Positions 1 to 6,068 of a stretch of 64,000 nt of DNA are shown here, piece after piece. A program made the translations under genes and the position numbers. Numbering within the stretch: the first letter of the stretch is position 1; the number at the start of each line of letters is the position of its first letter. Source of the stretch: an uncultured Christensenella sp. (lineage in GTDB: Bacteria > Bacillota > Clostridia > Christensenellales > UBA1242); NCBI GenBank assembly GCA_910584295.1, contig CAJTYR010000005.1:1-64000 (forward strand), written 5' to 3'. Under the pieces are notes generated by a model. The model had not been told where the DNA came from. It made no database searches and saw only the letters and a list, made by a program, of their open reading frames with translations.

Positions 1-2
1 AT

Positions 3-92
3 CGTTCCAGTGGCTCAAACTCATATTCAAATGGTGGTGGTTATTACTGGTTTACTATCGGGCAAATTACTACCACAAGTGCTGCAGCATAG
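3..92 (+). CDS. C-terminal end of an unidentified element protein (partial)
   Basis: Only the last 29 codons are in the window. The readable frame is rich in Gly, Ser and Asn, contains a Gly-Gly-Gly-Tyr-Tyr-Trp stretch, ends in three alanines and stops with TAG at 90-92. The stop overlaps the AGGAGG ribosome site of the next gene, so the two are probably cotranscribed. A glycine/serine-rich tail directly before the Zot region would fit a virion structural or adsorption protein, but this is inference from position only. Confidence 0.45.
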   Translation, partial: RSSGSNSYSNGGGYYWFTIGQITTTSAAA

Positions 93-100
93 GAGGAATT

Positions 101-622
101 ATGTTTGGACACAAGAAAGAAATGGGACAAAAATGGGCTTCGAAATCGAAGCCCTCTAGTCCCCCAAAAAACAATCAAAAGAAATCAGACAAACGACAAT
201 CAAAAGAAATTCCTGCAGGCAGAACTCTCCAAACAAGAGATGAGTTTCTTGCAAGCGGAAAAGGAAAAAGGAATATAAAGCCAGATCATCCAGACAAAAA
301 AGATTTATATCGAAGAGTTGGCGTTATTGGCTCAAACTCAAATGGAGAAGTTGCGGTTGTAAAACTATCAACAAAGGGTAGGCACAAATTAGAGGACTAT
401 TTGAATGGAAAGTCCAGATATAACGCCTACATTGAAATCAAAGATAATAAAGGACGCAGAATAAAAGTTGATGGAAGGAAATTTTTGGAAAATAGTTCAG
501 AAAGAGACTTATCTGCAAATGCCGTTCACCAAATCAAAGAAGACTGCTTAAACAACTCTCAAACCGCAAAACATTTAAGAGAGGAAAATTTGAAAAAATA
601 CACTCGTATAGTTGACTCATAA
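101..622 (+). CDS. Hypothetical basic protein of the inovirus-like element
   Basis: A 173-residue soluble protein with no recognised family. Residues 1-60 are very rich in Lys, Ser, Pro and Gln and look disordered. The rest is mixed alpha/beta with many Lys and Arg, including a Gly-Arg-Arg-Ile-Lys-Val stretch near residue 117. An AGGAGG site four bases before the ATG fixes the start. No signal peptide or membrane segment is seen. The high positive charge would suit a nucleic-acid-binding role in phage replication or packaging, but nothing specific shows this. Confidence 0.7.
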   Translation: MFGHKKEMGQKWASKSKPSSPPKNNQKKSDKRQSKEIPAGRTLQTRDEFLASGKGKRNIKPDHPDKKDLYRRVGVIGSNSNGEVAVVKLSTKGRHKLEDYLNGKSRYNAYIEIKDNKGRRIKVDGRKFLENSSERDLSANAVHQIKEDCLNNSQTAKHLREENLKKYTRIVDS

Positions 623-702
623 AAAAAGAGACCGTGCTATACGGTCTCAACATATCAACTGCATTTCAGCAGCGAACACCGAAGTGTTTGTCCTTTGTGG
701 AC
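621..702 (-). ncRNA. Candidate 82-nt structured small RNA
   Basis: Read on the minus strand, this stretch folds into four consecutive hairpins. They are TGTCC/GGACA (703-689), AACAC-TTCG-GTGTT (688-675), CTGC/GCAG (672-659) and an 8-bp perfect stem GAGACCGT/ACGGTCTC (648-628) followed directly by seven T. The second loop is C(UUCG)G, an exceptionally stable RNA tetraloop on this strand only. The last hairpin plus T-run is a canonical intrinsic terminator. A sigma-70-like promoter sits just upstream at 709-736. No open reading frame or known family is recognised. It may be a regulatory RNA of the phage. Confidence 0.6.
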
Positions 703-708
703 ATTATT

Positions 709-736
709 ATTATACCACAAAAAATATAAATTGCAA
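709..736 (-). promoter_or_regulatory. Promoter for the minus-strand small RNA
   Basis: On the minus strand TTGCAA (736-731) and TATAAT (714-709) are separated by 16 bp. TG precedes the -10 in the extended -10 arrangement (TGTGGTATAAT) seen at other minus-strand genes of the window. It would start transcription at about 702-703, the base of the first hairpin. Confidence 0.6.
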
Positions 737-770
737 CACTTTTTTATAAAAATGTTGAACAGGAGAAGAA

Positions 771-1640
771 ATGTCCGGAATATATCACGTCATAGGAAAG
801 CCTAGAGCGGGAAAAACCTCATTTGTTGTTGCGAAGGTCTTAAACGAAGAAATGCAAGCCTTTAATGACAACTATTTTAACTGTATCAAATATATCAGAG
901 ATGAAAATCGTCGCAAAAACAAAAACAGAGAACTGCCACCACAAAGACACGTTGTTTCTGCGGATTTTGACATCATTCAACGATTTCCAACCATGCAGTC
1001 TTATAAATGCTCTGGTTGGGAATTTGGGTGCTCAAACCCAGTTTGCTATACAAAACCATTCCTCCCCTATGGAACTTATGTATTTGATGAAGCACAACGA
1101 TATTTTGACTCAAAAGGTGATCAAAAACTTCCTCCTTGGGTTTCAAGAGCATTTGAGCTTCACGGTCACAGATTCCTAACCATTTATCTCATAACACAAC
1201 GACAAGTGCGCTTGCACACAGATATAAGAACTATAGCAAAATCAACAATTTATATTGAGTCTTCAGTGCACACCTTCCTTATCAAAGGTAAAAAAGTGAA
1301 ATCAGATAAATTCTTAAAAGAAGGGCAGCTCATAAAGACAGAGTGGTTTGGCAGAGAGTTTGAGGACGGAGATGAAGTTGATGACTATATCAAGAAACGA
1401 GGTAATTACAAACACCTCGGAAAACCTTTCAAATATACATTTATTGGCGATATCAGAGAACACTACGATCCTTATGGCTTTGCGGATGAACTAGACGATT
1501 TAAGCCGAGATTACAACTACTATGAATATGTTGTCAACAAACGTCCAAAAGAGTGGACTGATTACAAGAAGAAGTTTGATGAGATTGAAAAACAAAAGCA
1601 AGAAGTAGCAAATAAATTAAACAAACAGGAGGCTGCATAA
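771..1640 (+). CDS. Zot/pI-like filamentous phage assembly ATPase
   Basis: A 289-residue P-loop protein of the zonular-occludens-toxin-like family, the ATPase that drives extrusion of filamentous phage through the envelope. The Walker A motif is GKPRAGKT near residues 9-16 and the Walker B-like motif is YVFDEAQ near residues 103-109, followed by the conserved His-Gly-His-Arg region. Membrane segments are not evident, so this lacks the C-terminal transmembrane tail of classical pI and may act with a separate membrane partner. An AGGAGAAG ribosome site precedes the ATG. The stop overlaps the next start (TAATG), suggesting translational coupling. Confidence 0.8.
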   Translation: MSGIYHVIGKPRAGKTSFVVAKVLNEEMQAFNDNYFNCIKYIRDENRRKNKNRELPPQRHVVSADFDIIQRFPTMQSYKCSGWEFGCSNPVCYTKPFLPYGTYVFDEAQRYFDSKGDQKLPPWVSRAFELHGHRFLTIYLITQRQVRLHTDIRTIAKSTIYIESSVHTFLIKGKKVKSDKFLKEGQLIKTEWFGREFEDGDEVDDYIKKRGNYKHLGKPFKYTFIGDIREHYDPYGFADELDDLSRDYNYYEYVVNKRPKEWTDYKKKFDEIEKQKQEVANKLNKQEAA

Positions 1641-2197
1641 TGGCAACGGTGAAATATGATGAAATAAAAGTTATAGGCGATGCTGTAAAAGAGTATAGGG
1701 ATGTTTCAACAGATATGTTGGATTCTATCACCCTTTTAGGCAAGGCTCCTAACTTAACAAAAAAAGAGCGCAAAAAATTGAGAAAAACGGACGTAAAGAC
1801 CTTATTCCACATTCAAGAAGTTTCCGCAAGTTATATTCTTTCTCGTGCCAACATTCACAAGGAAGATATGAACGAAGAGAGGAAAGATTTGAATGAAAGA
1901 ATTAAAGAGAATAAAGAAAAGGCGCCACCTTCTTTTTGGGAAAAGTCCAAATTATTTGTATGGCACAATATAAAGCGACTTGCTTTTTGGAAGCATATAA
2001 ATCATAAGCGACCAAAGTCAAGCAAAGTGGATGTCTTGCCATACGAAGAGGAGAAGCAAATAGAATATCACGATAAGACGCAGATGGGAACATCTGTTTC
2101 TTCTTCACAAGCAATTGAAACTTCGCAAGAAGTTTCTGAAGAAGAGTTTACGAAAACGCAAGAAAATAAAGGTGAACGGGAAGAGGCAAAGCCTTGA
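1640..2197 (+). CDS. Hypothetical protein coupled to the Zot-like gene
   Basis: A 185-residue protein not recognised by family. The first 90 residues are helical and rich in Lys, Asp and Glu. A short hydrophobic stretch rich in Trp and Phe (about residues 97-118, around SFWEKSKLFVWHNIK) could be membrane associated. The C-terminal 50 residues are Ser/Glu/Gln-rich and probably disordered. The ATG overlaps the Zot stop by one base, so the two proteins are probably made together. It could be the membrane or adaptor partner that the short Zot homologue lacks, which is inference from coupling. Confidence 0.65.
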   Translation: MATVKYDEIKVIGDAVKEYRDVSTDMLDSITLLGKAPNLTKKERKKLRKTDVKTLFHIQEVSASYILSRANIHKEDMNEERKDLNERIKENKEKAPPSFWEKSKLFVWHNIKRLAFWKHINHKRPKSSKVDVLPYEEEKQIEYHDKTQMGTSVSSSQAIETSQEVSEEEFTKTQENKGEREEAKP

Positions 2198-2212
2198 CTC
2201 TCCCGTTTGCCT
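2175..2212 (+). terminator. Possible terminator or attenuator hairpins after the Zot operon
   Basis: Two mutually exclusive stems are visible: AACGGGA (2175-2181) with TCCCGTT (2201-2207), and AGGCAAA (2184-2190) with TTTGCCT (2206-2212). Only a weak T-rich tail follows, so termination is uncertain. Confidence 0.35.
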
Positions 2213-2232
2213 TTATTTGCGTTTTCGTATAT

Positions 2233-2413
2233 AGTCCAACGGACTGAAAAATAAAAACTACTTATAATTTGCATTTCCGCTTGCGGAAGATGCAAATCGG
2301 CGCGTATATTGCGCCAGAGAAAAAAATAAAAAATTTACCGGAGAAAAGTTTAAGTTTAATATAAAAAAACTTAAAACAAAGTCGATTTTCTCCGCAAAAA
2401 CGAAAGTTTTTGC
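2233..2413. other. Hairpin cluster, candidate ssDNA origin or packaging region
   Basis: Five dyads stand side by side in the 244-bp gap. They are AGTCC/GGACT (2233-2245); a bulged 10-bp stem around TTCCGC-TT-GCGGAA (2271-2293); GGCGC/GCGCC (2299-2315); a two-tier dyad with 9-bp outer arms (2339-2347 and 2386-2394) and 9-bp inner arms (2349-2357 and 2367-2375); and an 8-bp stem with a GAAA loop (2394-2413). Filamentous phages carry such a cluster in their main intergenic region for strand-synthesis origins and the packaging signal. No nick site is identified, so the role is inferred. Confidence 0.5.
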
Positions 2414-2441
2414 AAAAGAAACAAATTATCTGAAGGAAAAA

Positions 2442-2702
2442 ATGGGCTGTAGTGTTTTTGGACAAGTAGATTCCAATAAATATTTTTCGCTATCAACAAT
2501 CACACGCGAAAAAATGGACTTAAATGGCTTAAAAATGACAATCGAACAATTACGCAATTTAGCACGTAAGCGCCCCTATTTCGACAAAATTTTGGTCGGA
2601 CAGAGCCGAAAAAATGGTTATATGCAAAAGGTTAAGATTTGGCGCTATAAAGATTTTAAGAATGAAAAAACAGAGGAGAAACAGGAATGTCTGGAGTTTT
2701 AA
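2442..2702 (+). CDS. Small hypothetical protein of the inovirus-like element
   Basis: An 86-residue protein with no recognised family. It is basic, with a predicted helix around LKMTIEQLRNLARKRPYF and a C-terminal Lys/Glu tail. A GAAGGA ribosome-like site lies ahead of the ATG at 2442. A second in-frame ATG at 2514 begins just before the helix and could be the true start, since the first 24 residues look poorly conserved in composition. The end overlaps the next gene by 16 bp. Its position beside the hairpin cluster suggests a replication or regulatory role, without direct evidence. Confidence 0.5.
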   Translation: MGCSVFGQVDSNKYFSLSTITREKMDLNGLKMTIEQLRNLARKRPYFDKILVGQSRKNGYMQKVKIWRYKDFKNEKTEEKQECLEF

Positions 2703-2908
2703 GAAAAAGAGATTATGAGTTAAGCATCATAAAGCATTGCAAAACATTATGCTTCTGCAAATATGGGTCGCAAGATGATGCAGACATAAAAAGACTAATT
2801 GCCTACGACTTGCAGAAATTGGGCGAAATTGAGCACGAAAAGGCAATGAGTGTGTGGAACACAAAAGAGTCTAGATTGGCTGAAAAACAAGCTAAAAAAG
2901 CAATATAG
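2687..2908 (+). CDS. Small hypothetical protein of the inovirus-like element
   Basis: A 73-residue soluble, helical and charged protein with three cysteines near residues 19-25 (CKTLCFC) and a Lys/Ala-rich C-terminus. No family is recognised. An AGGAG site inside the upstream gene precedes the ATG. The gene overlaps that upstream gene by 16 bp, so translation is probably coupled. The next gene starts eight bases after its stop. The clustered cysteines could bind metal or be incidental. Confidence 0.5.
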   Translation: MSGVLRKRDYELSIIKHCKTLCFCKYGSQDDADIKRLIAYDLQKLGEIEHEKAMSVWNTKESRLAEKQAKKAI

Positions 2909-2916
2909 GAGGGAAA

Positions 2917-3105
2917 ATGGGCTACTATGGTTGTGGTAATAAGAAGATGATTTCAATGAGAATTGACGAGGATCTTCTAGCAAAAACCAAAAAGAAAATT
3001 GAAGAAGAAAATAAGGGAGTGTCCTGGTATAGCCAGAAGACTTTCACAGACGTTGTAGAAGATGCATTGAGAGAATACATTGAAAAACCAATTAAGAAAA
3101 AATGA
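2917..3105 (+). CDS. Ribbon-helix-helix DNA-binding protein
   Basis: A 62-residue protein with the RHH (CopG/Arc/MetJ) pattern: a short beta strand around KKMISMRID (residues 9-17), then two helices, ending in the typical VVEDALREYIE segment. Such proteins bind short palindromic operators as cooperating dimers. A TAGGAGG site precedes the ATG. The gene is followed within 10 bp by an array of seven identical 10-bp palindromes, a natural candidate target. It could be the phage repressor, a copy-control protein or a partition-type protein. Confidence 0.7.
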   Translation: MGYYGCGNKKMISMRIDEDLLAKTKKKIEEENKGVSWYSQKTFTDVVEDALREYIEKPIKKK

Positions 3106-3113
3106 TGCACACG

Positions 3114-3270
3114 TGTATATACATGTTCCCGGCGCAATGTGTATATACACGTAGATCCATCTGTATATACAAATGCACGTGCATTTGTATATACATGCCC
3201 TGGGGTTTCGAATGTGTATATACATGAGCTGCAGAACGTGTATATACAATTTTGGCCAAATGTATATACA
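3114..3270. repeat. Array of seven TGTATATACA palindromes
   Basis: Seven perfect copies of the self-complementary 10-mer TGTATATACA start at 3114, 3140, 3162, 3186, 3215, 3239 and 3261, spaced 22-29 bp, about two to three helical turns. Copies three and four with their spacer form a 34-bp perfect palindrome (3162-3195). Most other spacers also hold a small palindrome (CCCTGGGG-like, CTGCAG, TTGGCCAA). In the excised circle the array would sit upstream of the element's left-end genes. It is probably a multi-site operator or origin-proximal iteron set bound by the adjacent RHH protein. Confidence 0.8.
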
Positions 3271-3343
3271 TATTCGAAGAGATAAGTAAGTCGTCCAAGG
3301 TGAAAGCCCTTGTCTAAATAACTAGCATAAATATCAAAAATAT

Positions 3344-3373
3344 AAAGACACAAGGTGCCTGTGTCTTTTTTTT
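3344..3373 (+). terminator. Intrinsic terminator of the inovirus-like element
   Basis: A 9-bp stem AAAGACACA/TGTGTCTTT (3344-3352 and 3360-3368) with a 7-nt loop runs into a tract of T on the plus strand. It closes transcription of the rightward phage genes and of anything starting inside the palindrome array. Confidence 0.8.
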
Positions 3374-3751
3374 ATCTCGGAGTAGGTGAAATACATATTA
3401 CATCCACCCGTCAAAAATTTCATGTGTTAAGACAAGAGTATCAGAAAAGAAAATACCAATTATAAACAAAAACTTAAAATAAATTTTAATGCATAGTTAA
3501 GTGTTATTTTAATATCAAATACGCGTGTAATTATGCTTATAAATATATTTATAAGTATATATAGGCAAAAATTGGTGTTTTTTATAGTGTGCGCCTACTC
3601 GGCGCAGGTAACGAAGAAAGAGAAATATGTCCGCTTCTCTTCGATTTAGTTGATTTTTTGCCATGGTTTGTTGTGCTTAAATAAAACAAATTTGGGTCTA
3701 TTTTGGGTCAAATCGGCTTAAATGTCCCTATTTTAGGGACTTGTGCTCACC
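3374..3751. other. Non-coding right arm of the element next to the attachment site
   Basis: No gene is seen. It contains a 20-bp perfect palindrome (3536-3555), a 6-bp GC-rich hairpin around GCGCC/GGCGC (3590-3606), the direct repeat TTTGGGTC twice near 3690-3710, and a 7-bp hairpin GTCCCTA/TAGGGAC (3724-3740) just before the tRNA fragment. Repeats and dyads beside a tRNA crossover are typical of attP arm sites for a tyrosine integrase. Which of them bind a protein cannot be read directly. Confidence 0.4.
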
Positions 3752-3796
3752 CTTGCAAGCAGGGGGTCGACGGTTCGAATCCGTCTATCTCCACCA
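3752..3796 (+). other. Attachment site: displaced 3' half of tRNA-Ala(UGC)
   Basis: The sequence begins in an anticodon loop (CTTGCAA, anticodon TGC). It continues with the 3' anticodon stem GCAGG, a 5-nt variable region, a complete T arm (GACGG, TTCGAAT, CCGTC), the acceptor strand TATCTCC, discriminator A and encoded CCA. There is no matching 5' half upstream, where GGAGATA would be needed. This is the usual scar left when an element recombines in the anticodon loop of a tRNA gene and carries a replacement 3' end. A native tRNA terminator follows it. Confidence 0.8.
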
Positions 3797-3805
3797 GAAA
3801 AACAA

Positions 3806-3842
3806 AACAAGTGTCAATAAAATCTTTGACACTTGTTTTTTG
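3806..3842 (+). terminator. Terminator of the original tRNA-Ala gene
   Basis: A 12-bp perfect stem (3806-3817 and 3826-3837) with an 8-nt loop and a T-rich tail stands ten bases after the tRNA CCA. It is now separated from its promoter by the integrated element. Confidence 0.8.
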
Positions 3843-3870
3843 TTTAAAACAGAAACACCGATTTAAATAA

Positions 3871-3900
3871 TTGGGAAAAGATCGTATCCTATTATATAAT
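3871..3900 (+). promoter_or_regulatory. Promoter of the acetyltransferase-HD gene pair
   Basis: TTGGGA (3871-3876) and TATAAT (3895-3900) are separated by 18 bp and lie about 30 bp before the ATG of the first gene. Confidence 0.5.
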
Positions 3901-3931
3901 TTGAATATGAAATGAAAAATGGAGAACTATT

Positions 3932-4372
3932 ATGATAAGACAAGCAACAAAAAAAGATTTAAGCAAAATCGCCGAATTGGCGACAAACATATATTCATCT
4001 TCAGCAACGCTTTTGAAAAAAGAGTTTTTGGAGCAGCTTGAACAATCTGATTGTGCAATTTTTGTTAAAGAGGTTGACAAAAAAGTTGTTGGCTTTGCTG
4101 AATGTGGACTTCGACATGACTATGTTGAAGGCACAAAGACCAGTCCTGTCGGTTATTTTGAAGGAGTGTTTGTTTCACCAGAGCATAGAAAGAAAGGGTT
4201 TGCAAAAGAACTTTTGACCGCATGCGAAGATTGGACAAAAAATAAAGGATGCAGCGAATTTGCAAGCGATTGTGAGTATTGCAATCTAAACAGTCAAGCC
4301 TTTCACAAAAATGTTGGTTTTCAGGAAGCAAATAGAATTGTTTGTTACACAAAAAAATTAAAAAATAAATGA
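3932..4372 (+). CDS. GNAT acetyltransferase resembling aminoglycoside 6'-N-acetyltransferase
   Basis: A 146-residue GNAT-fold protein. The central part (LRHDYVEGTKTSPVGYFEG, then VSPEHRKKGFAKELL) and the end (CSEFASDCEY, then SQAFHKNVGFQEANRIV) match the AAC(6')-I type that acetylates the 6'-amino group of aminoglycosides. The acetyl-CoA loop is the R-K-K-G-F-A segment. The length is normal for that family. The gene is chromosomal, one gene after the tRNA-Ala scar, and is followed by an HD gene. Sequence resemblance does not prove resistance; related proteins can have other amine substrates. Confidence 0.7.
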   Translation: MIRQATKKDLSKIAELATNIYSSSATLLKKEFLEQLEQSDCAIFVKEVDKKVVGFAECGLRHDYVEGTKTSPVGYFEGVFVSPEHRKKGFAKELLTACEDWTKNKGCSEFASDCEYCNLNSQAFHKNVGFQEANRIVCYTKKLKNK

Positions 4373-4379
4373 GGTGAAT

Positions 4380-5048
4380 ATGATAGGAAAACTAGACGAA
4401 ATCCTGTTAAGTGAAAATGTGGTTAAGAATTTTTACGAATCCCTTAAAGACAAAAAATTCAAAAATTGGATCTTGCAAATTCTGCCAGAAGTTGAGGATT
4501 GCAAAAATCTTAATCAAGACAATCCTTGGCATATTTACAATTGCCTTGACCACATTCTTCATTCTGTGGAAGAAATAAATCGGATGCCCCAAAATCTTCC
4601 AAAAGAGACAAGAAGACTGCTTGCTTACACAATGTTTCTTCATGACATAGGGAAACCAAGTTGTCACCTGCGTCGATATTCAAAAAAATATGGTCGTGAA
4701 ATTGACAGCTTTTTCAACCACAACCTTGCAAGCAAAAAAATTGCAGGTCGCGTTGCAAAATCATTTGGTTTCTCAAAACAAGAGCAAGCACAAATCGAGA
4801 TGTTGATCGAATTGCACGACATATTCATGTTTATCACACTTCATGATGATGGAAACCGATTCCATCATGTCCTCACCCCAGAATATTTAAACAGCGAAAT
4901 ATCAAAACTTGACGCTGTGGGTGATGGAAAAACCTTAATGAAACTTCTCGTCATGGTGGGCATTGCAGACAACAAAGCCCAAAATCCACAAATGACAAAA
5001 AGTTCACTCCACACCTTAGATGTCATAAATGAAATGTTGCAACAATAA
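4380..5048 (+). CDS. HD-domain phosphohydrolase
   Basis: A 222-residue metal-dependent phosphohydrolase-like protein. The HD signature FLHDIGKP is near residues 88-95, an upstream His lies in CLDHILH, and further His residues lie in NHNLASKK and ELHDIFMF. Such proteins usually cleave phosphate esters of nucleotides, but the substrate is not predictable. The ATG at 4380 is preferred over the GTG at 4374 because GAGGTG at 4371-4376 serves as its ribosome site. It lies eight bases after the acetyltransferase gene, probably in one operon, and ends in a strong terminator. Confidence 0.75.
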   Translation: MIGKLDEILLSENVVKNFYESLKDKKFKNWILQILPEVEDCKNLNQDNPWHIYNCLDHILHSVEEINRMPQNLPKETRRLLAYTMFLHDIGKPSCHLRRYSKKYGREIDSFFNHNLASKKIAGRVAKSFGFSKQEQAQIEMLIELHDIFMFITLHDDGNRFHHVLTPEYLNSEISKLDAVGDGKTLMKLLVMVGIADNKAQNPQMTKSSLHTLDVINEMLQQ

Positions 5049-5077
5049 AAAGCAAGGAAAATTTTCCTTGCTTTTTT
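5048..5077. terminator. Bidirectional terminator between HD gene and mscL
   Basis: Two 15-bp arms (5048-5062 and 5063-5077) form a perfect palindrome with A-rich 5' and T-rich 3' ends, so it can end both converging transcripts. Confidence 0.9.
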
Positions 5078-5753
5078 ATTTGCTTTCTGTTTTCTTTGTT
5101 CTCTTTGGTTTTTCAGATTTTTGTTCAGCCACAACCTCTTCAACTGGAACAGATGCGACTTCAACTTTTGCTTCGTTTTGTTTTTTAAGTTCTTCCAAAA
5201 TGCCAGCAAGCAATTCCTCTTGTGTTGGTTTTGGGGCAACTGGTGCAGGCTTATTTGCTTCACGAAGTTCTGCTGTTGCAGTAATCACAGCTTTGTAATC
5301 CTTCATGTTTACACCTTGCTCTTTCAAAACTTTTCTTTCTGCCTTTGTAGGTCTTGCCTTTTGAGCTTTTTCCAAATACCCTCTTGTGCCCATAGCAATC
5401 TTCAAAATCATGAAAAGTGTGAATGCAATAATCAAGAAATTCAAAATTGCTGTGATGAATGCTCCCCAATCAATATAAATACTCTTTGTAAGATCAATAA
5501 CTCTTTGATTTGCACCATCAACAGTCCAAACTTTTTTGAGGAAAGTGTATGCTCCCTCAAGTCCATTTCCACCTGTAATCACAGACAAAAGTGCATTAAT
5601 AAGTGGCATGATAATTTTATTGGTGAAAGCAGTCACAATTGCGGAAAATGCACCACCAACGATTACGCCGACAGCCATATCAAGGATGTTTCCACGGCTT
5701 ATAAACTTTTTGAAATCACTGAAAAAACCTTTAATTCTTCCTTTCTTTCTCAT
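5076..5753 (-). CDS. mscL: Large-conductance mechanosensitive channel MscL
   Basis: MscL is the pentameric membrane valve that releases solutes during hypo-osmotic shock. The signature FISRGNILDMAVGVIVGGAF spans the start of the first membrane helix (about residues 15-45). The second helix is around residues 95-118. The protein has 225 residues, against about 130-150 for most MscL, because of a long Ala/Lys/Glu/Pro-rich cytoplasmic tail after residue 150. The ATG at 5753 is chosen because AAGGAGAG precedes it; the frame stays open further upstream but lacks a start signal. A promoter is visible at 5782-5810. Confidence 0.92.
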   Translation of the reverse strand: MRKKGRIKGFFSDFKKFISRGNILDMAVGVIVGGAFSAIVTAFTNKIIMPLINALLSVITGGNGLEGAYTFLKKVWTVDGANQRVIDLTKSIYIDWGAFITAILNFLIIAFTLFMILKIAMGTRGYLEKAQKARPTKAERKVLKEQGVNMKDYKAVITATAELREANKPAPVAPKPTQEELLAGILEELKKQNEAKVEVASVPVEEVVAEQKSEKPKRTKKTESK

Positions 5754-5781
5754 TTTTCTCTCCTTTGTAAATTCTAAACAT

Positions 5782-5810
5782 ATCATAAAACATTTTGGTT
5801 TTTTAGGCAA
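5782..5810 (-). promoter_or_regulatory. mscL promoter
   Basis: On the minus strand TTGCCT (5810-5805) and TATGAT (5787-5782) are separated by 17 bp, about 30 bp before the mscL start. Confidence 0.6.
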
Positions 5811-5853
5811 GCAAAAATTTGTGGTTTTGGGGCAAATCTTCAAAAAATTTCGT

Positions 5854-5882
5854 TTGACAAAAGTTTGGAAATGAGGTATTAT
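5854..5882 (+). promoter_or_regulatory. Promoter of the metK riboswitch leader
   Basis: TTGACA (5854-5859) and TATTAT (5877-5882) are separated by 17 bp. Transcription would start near 5889, just before the riboswitch P1 strand. Confidence 0.8.
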
Positions 5883-5888
5883 GAAATC

Positions 5889-6040
5889 AACCATAAAGAG
5901 TGTGCGAGGGACAAGCCCTTTGACCACACAGCAACCTGCAGTTTTCAAAATGTTATCAATTTTGAAAGAGGTAAGGTGCTAATGCTTGAGACGATGGAAA
6001 AATATGTTTTTGTCATCCATCGTCATTGATGGATTTTTTT
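5889..6040 (+). promoter_or_regulatory. SAM-I riboswitch (S box) controlling metK
   Basis: The leader has the SAM-I core: GAGGGACAAGCCC, then GCAACC, then GGTGCTAA. GTGTG/CACAC forms P2 and a 9-bp P3 is visible around TTTCAAAAT/ATTTTGAAA. The expression platform is readable. GACGATGGA (5990-5998) can pair with TCCATCGTC (6016-6024) as antiterminator. ATCCATC (6015-6021) can instead pair with GATGGAT (6028-6034) ahead of seven T as terminator. CCAT near 5891 can pair with ATGG at 5994-5997 as part of P1. SAM binding should therefore switch transcription off, as known for this class. Confidence 0.88.
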
Positions 6041-6068
6041 ATGGAATACTATTTAAGGAGAAAGATAT

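Larger units (their letters stand above)
1..3796. mobile_element. Right end of an integrated inovirus-like element
   Basis: The block has a Zot-like ATPase gene, a run of small unknown genes on the plus strand, hairpin-rich intergenic regions and an RHH regulator. It ends in a displaced 3' half of a tRNA-Ala gene. The tRNA fragment reads on the plus strand without its 5' half, so the element lies to its left and the intact tRNA should be beyond the left edge. Zot (pI) is the assembly ATPase of filamentous phages, so an inovirus is the best explanation. No coat, adsorption or replication protein is recognised here, and the left boundary and integrase are not visible. Confidence 0.65.

Noticed and set aside
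3114..3270. CRISPR array
   Set aside because: The repeat is only a 10-bp palindrome, spacers are 12-19 bp and partly palindromic, and no cas gene is near.
2925..3353. Minus-strand open frames across the palindrome array
   Set aside because: They exist because the TGTATATACA repeats lack stops in those frames. The translations are repetitive (Met-Tyr-Ile-His, Val-Tyr-Thr), have no ribosome site and lie opposite the RHH gene.
5753..5948. N-terminal extension of MscL to 290 residues
   Set aside because: The extra region lacks a ribosome site, contains the mscL promoter and has no MscL similarity; the start at 5753 has AAGGAGAG.
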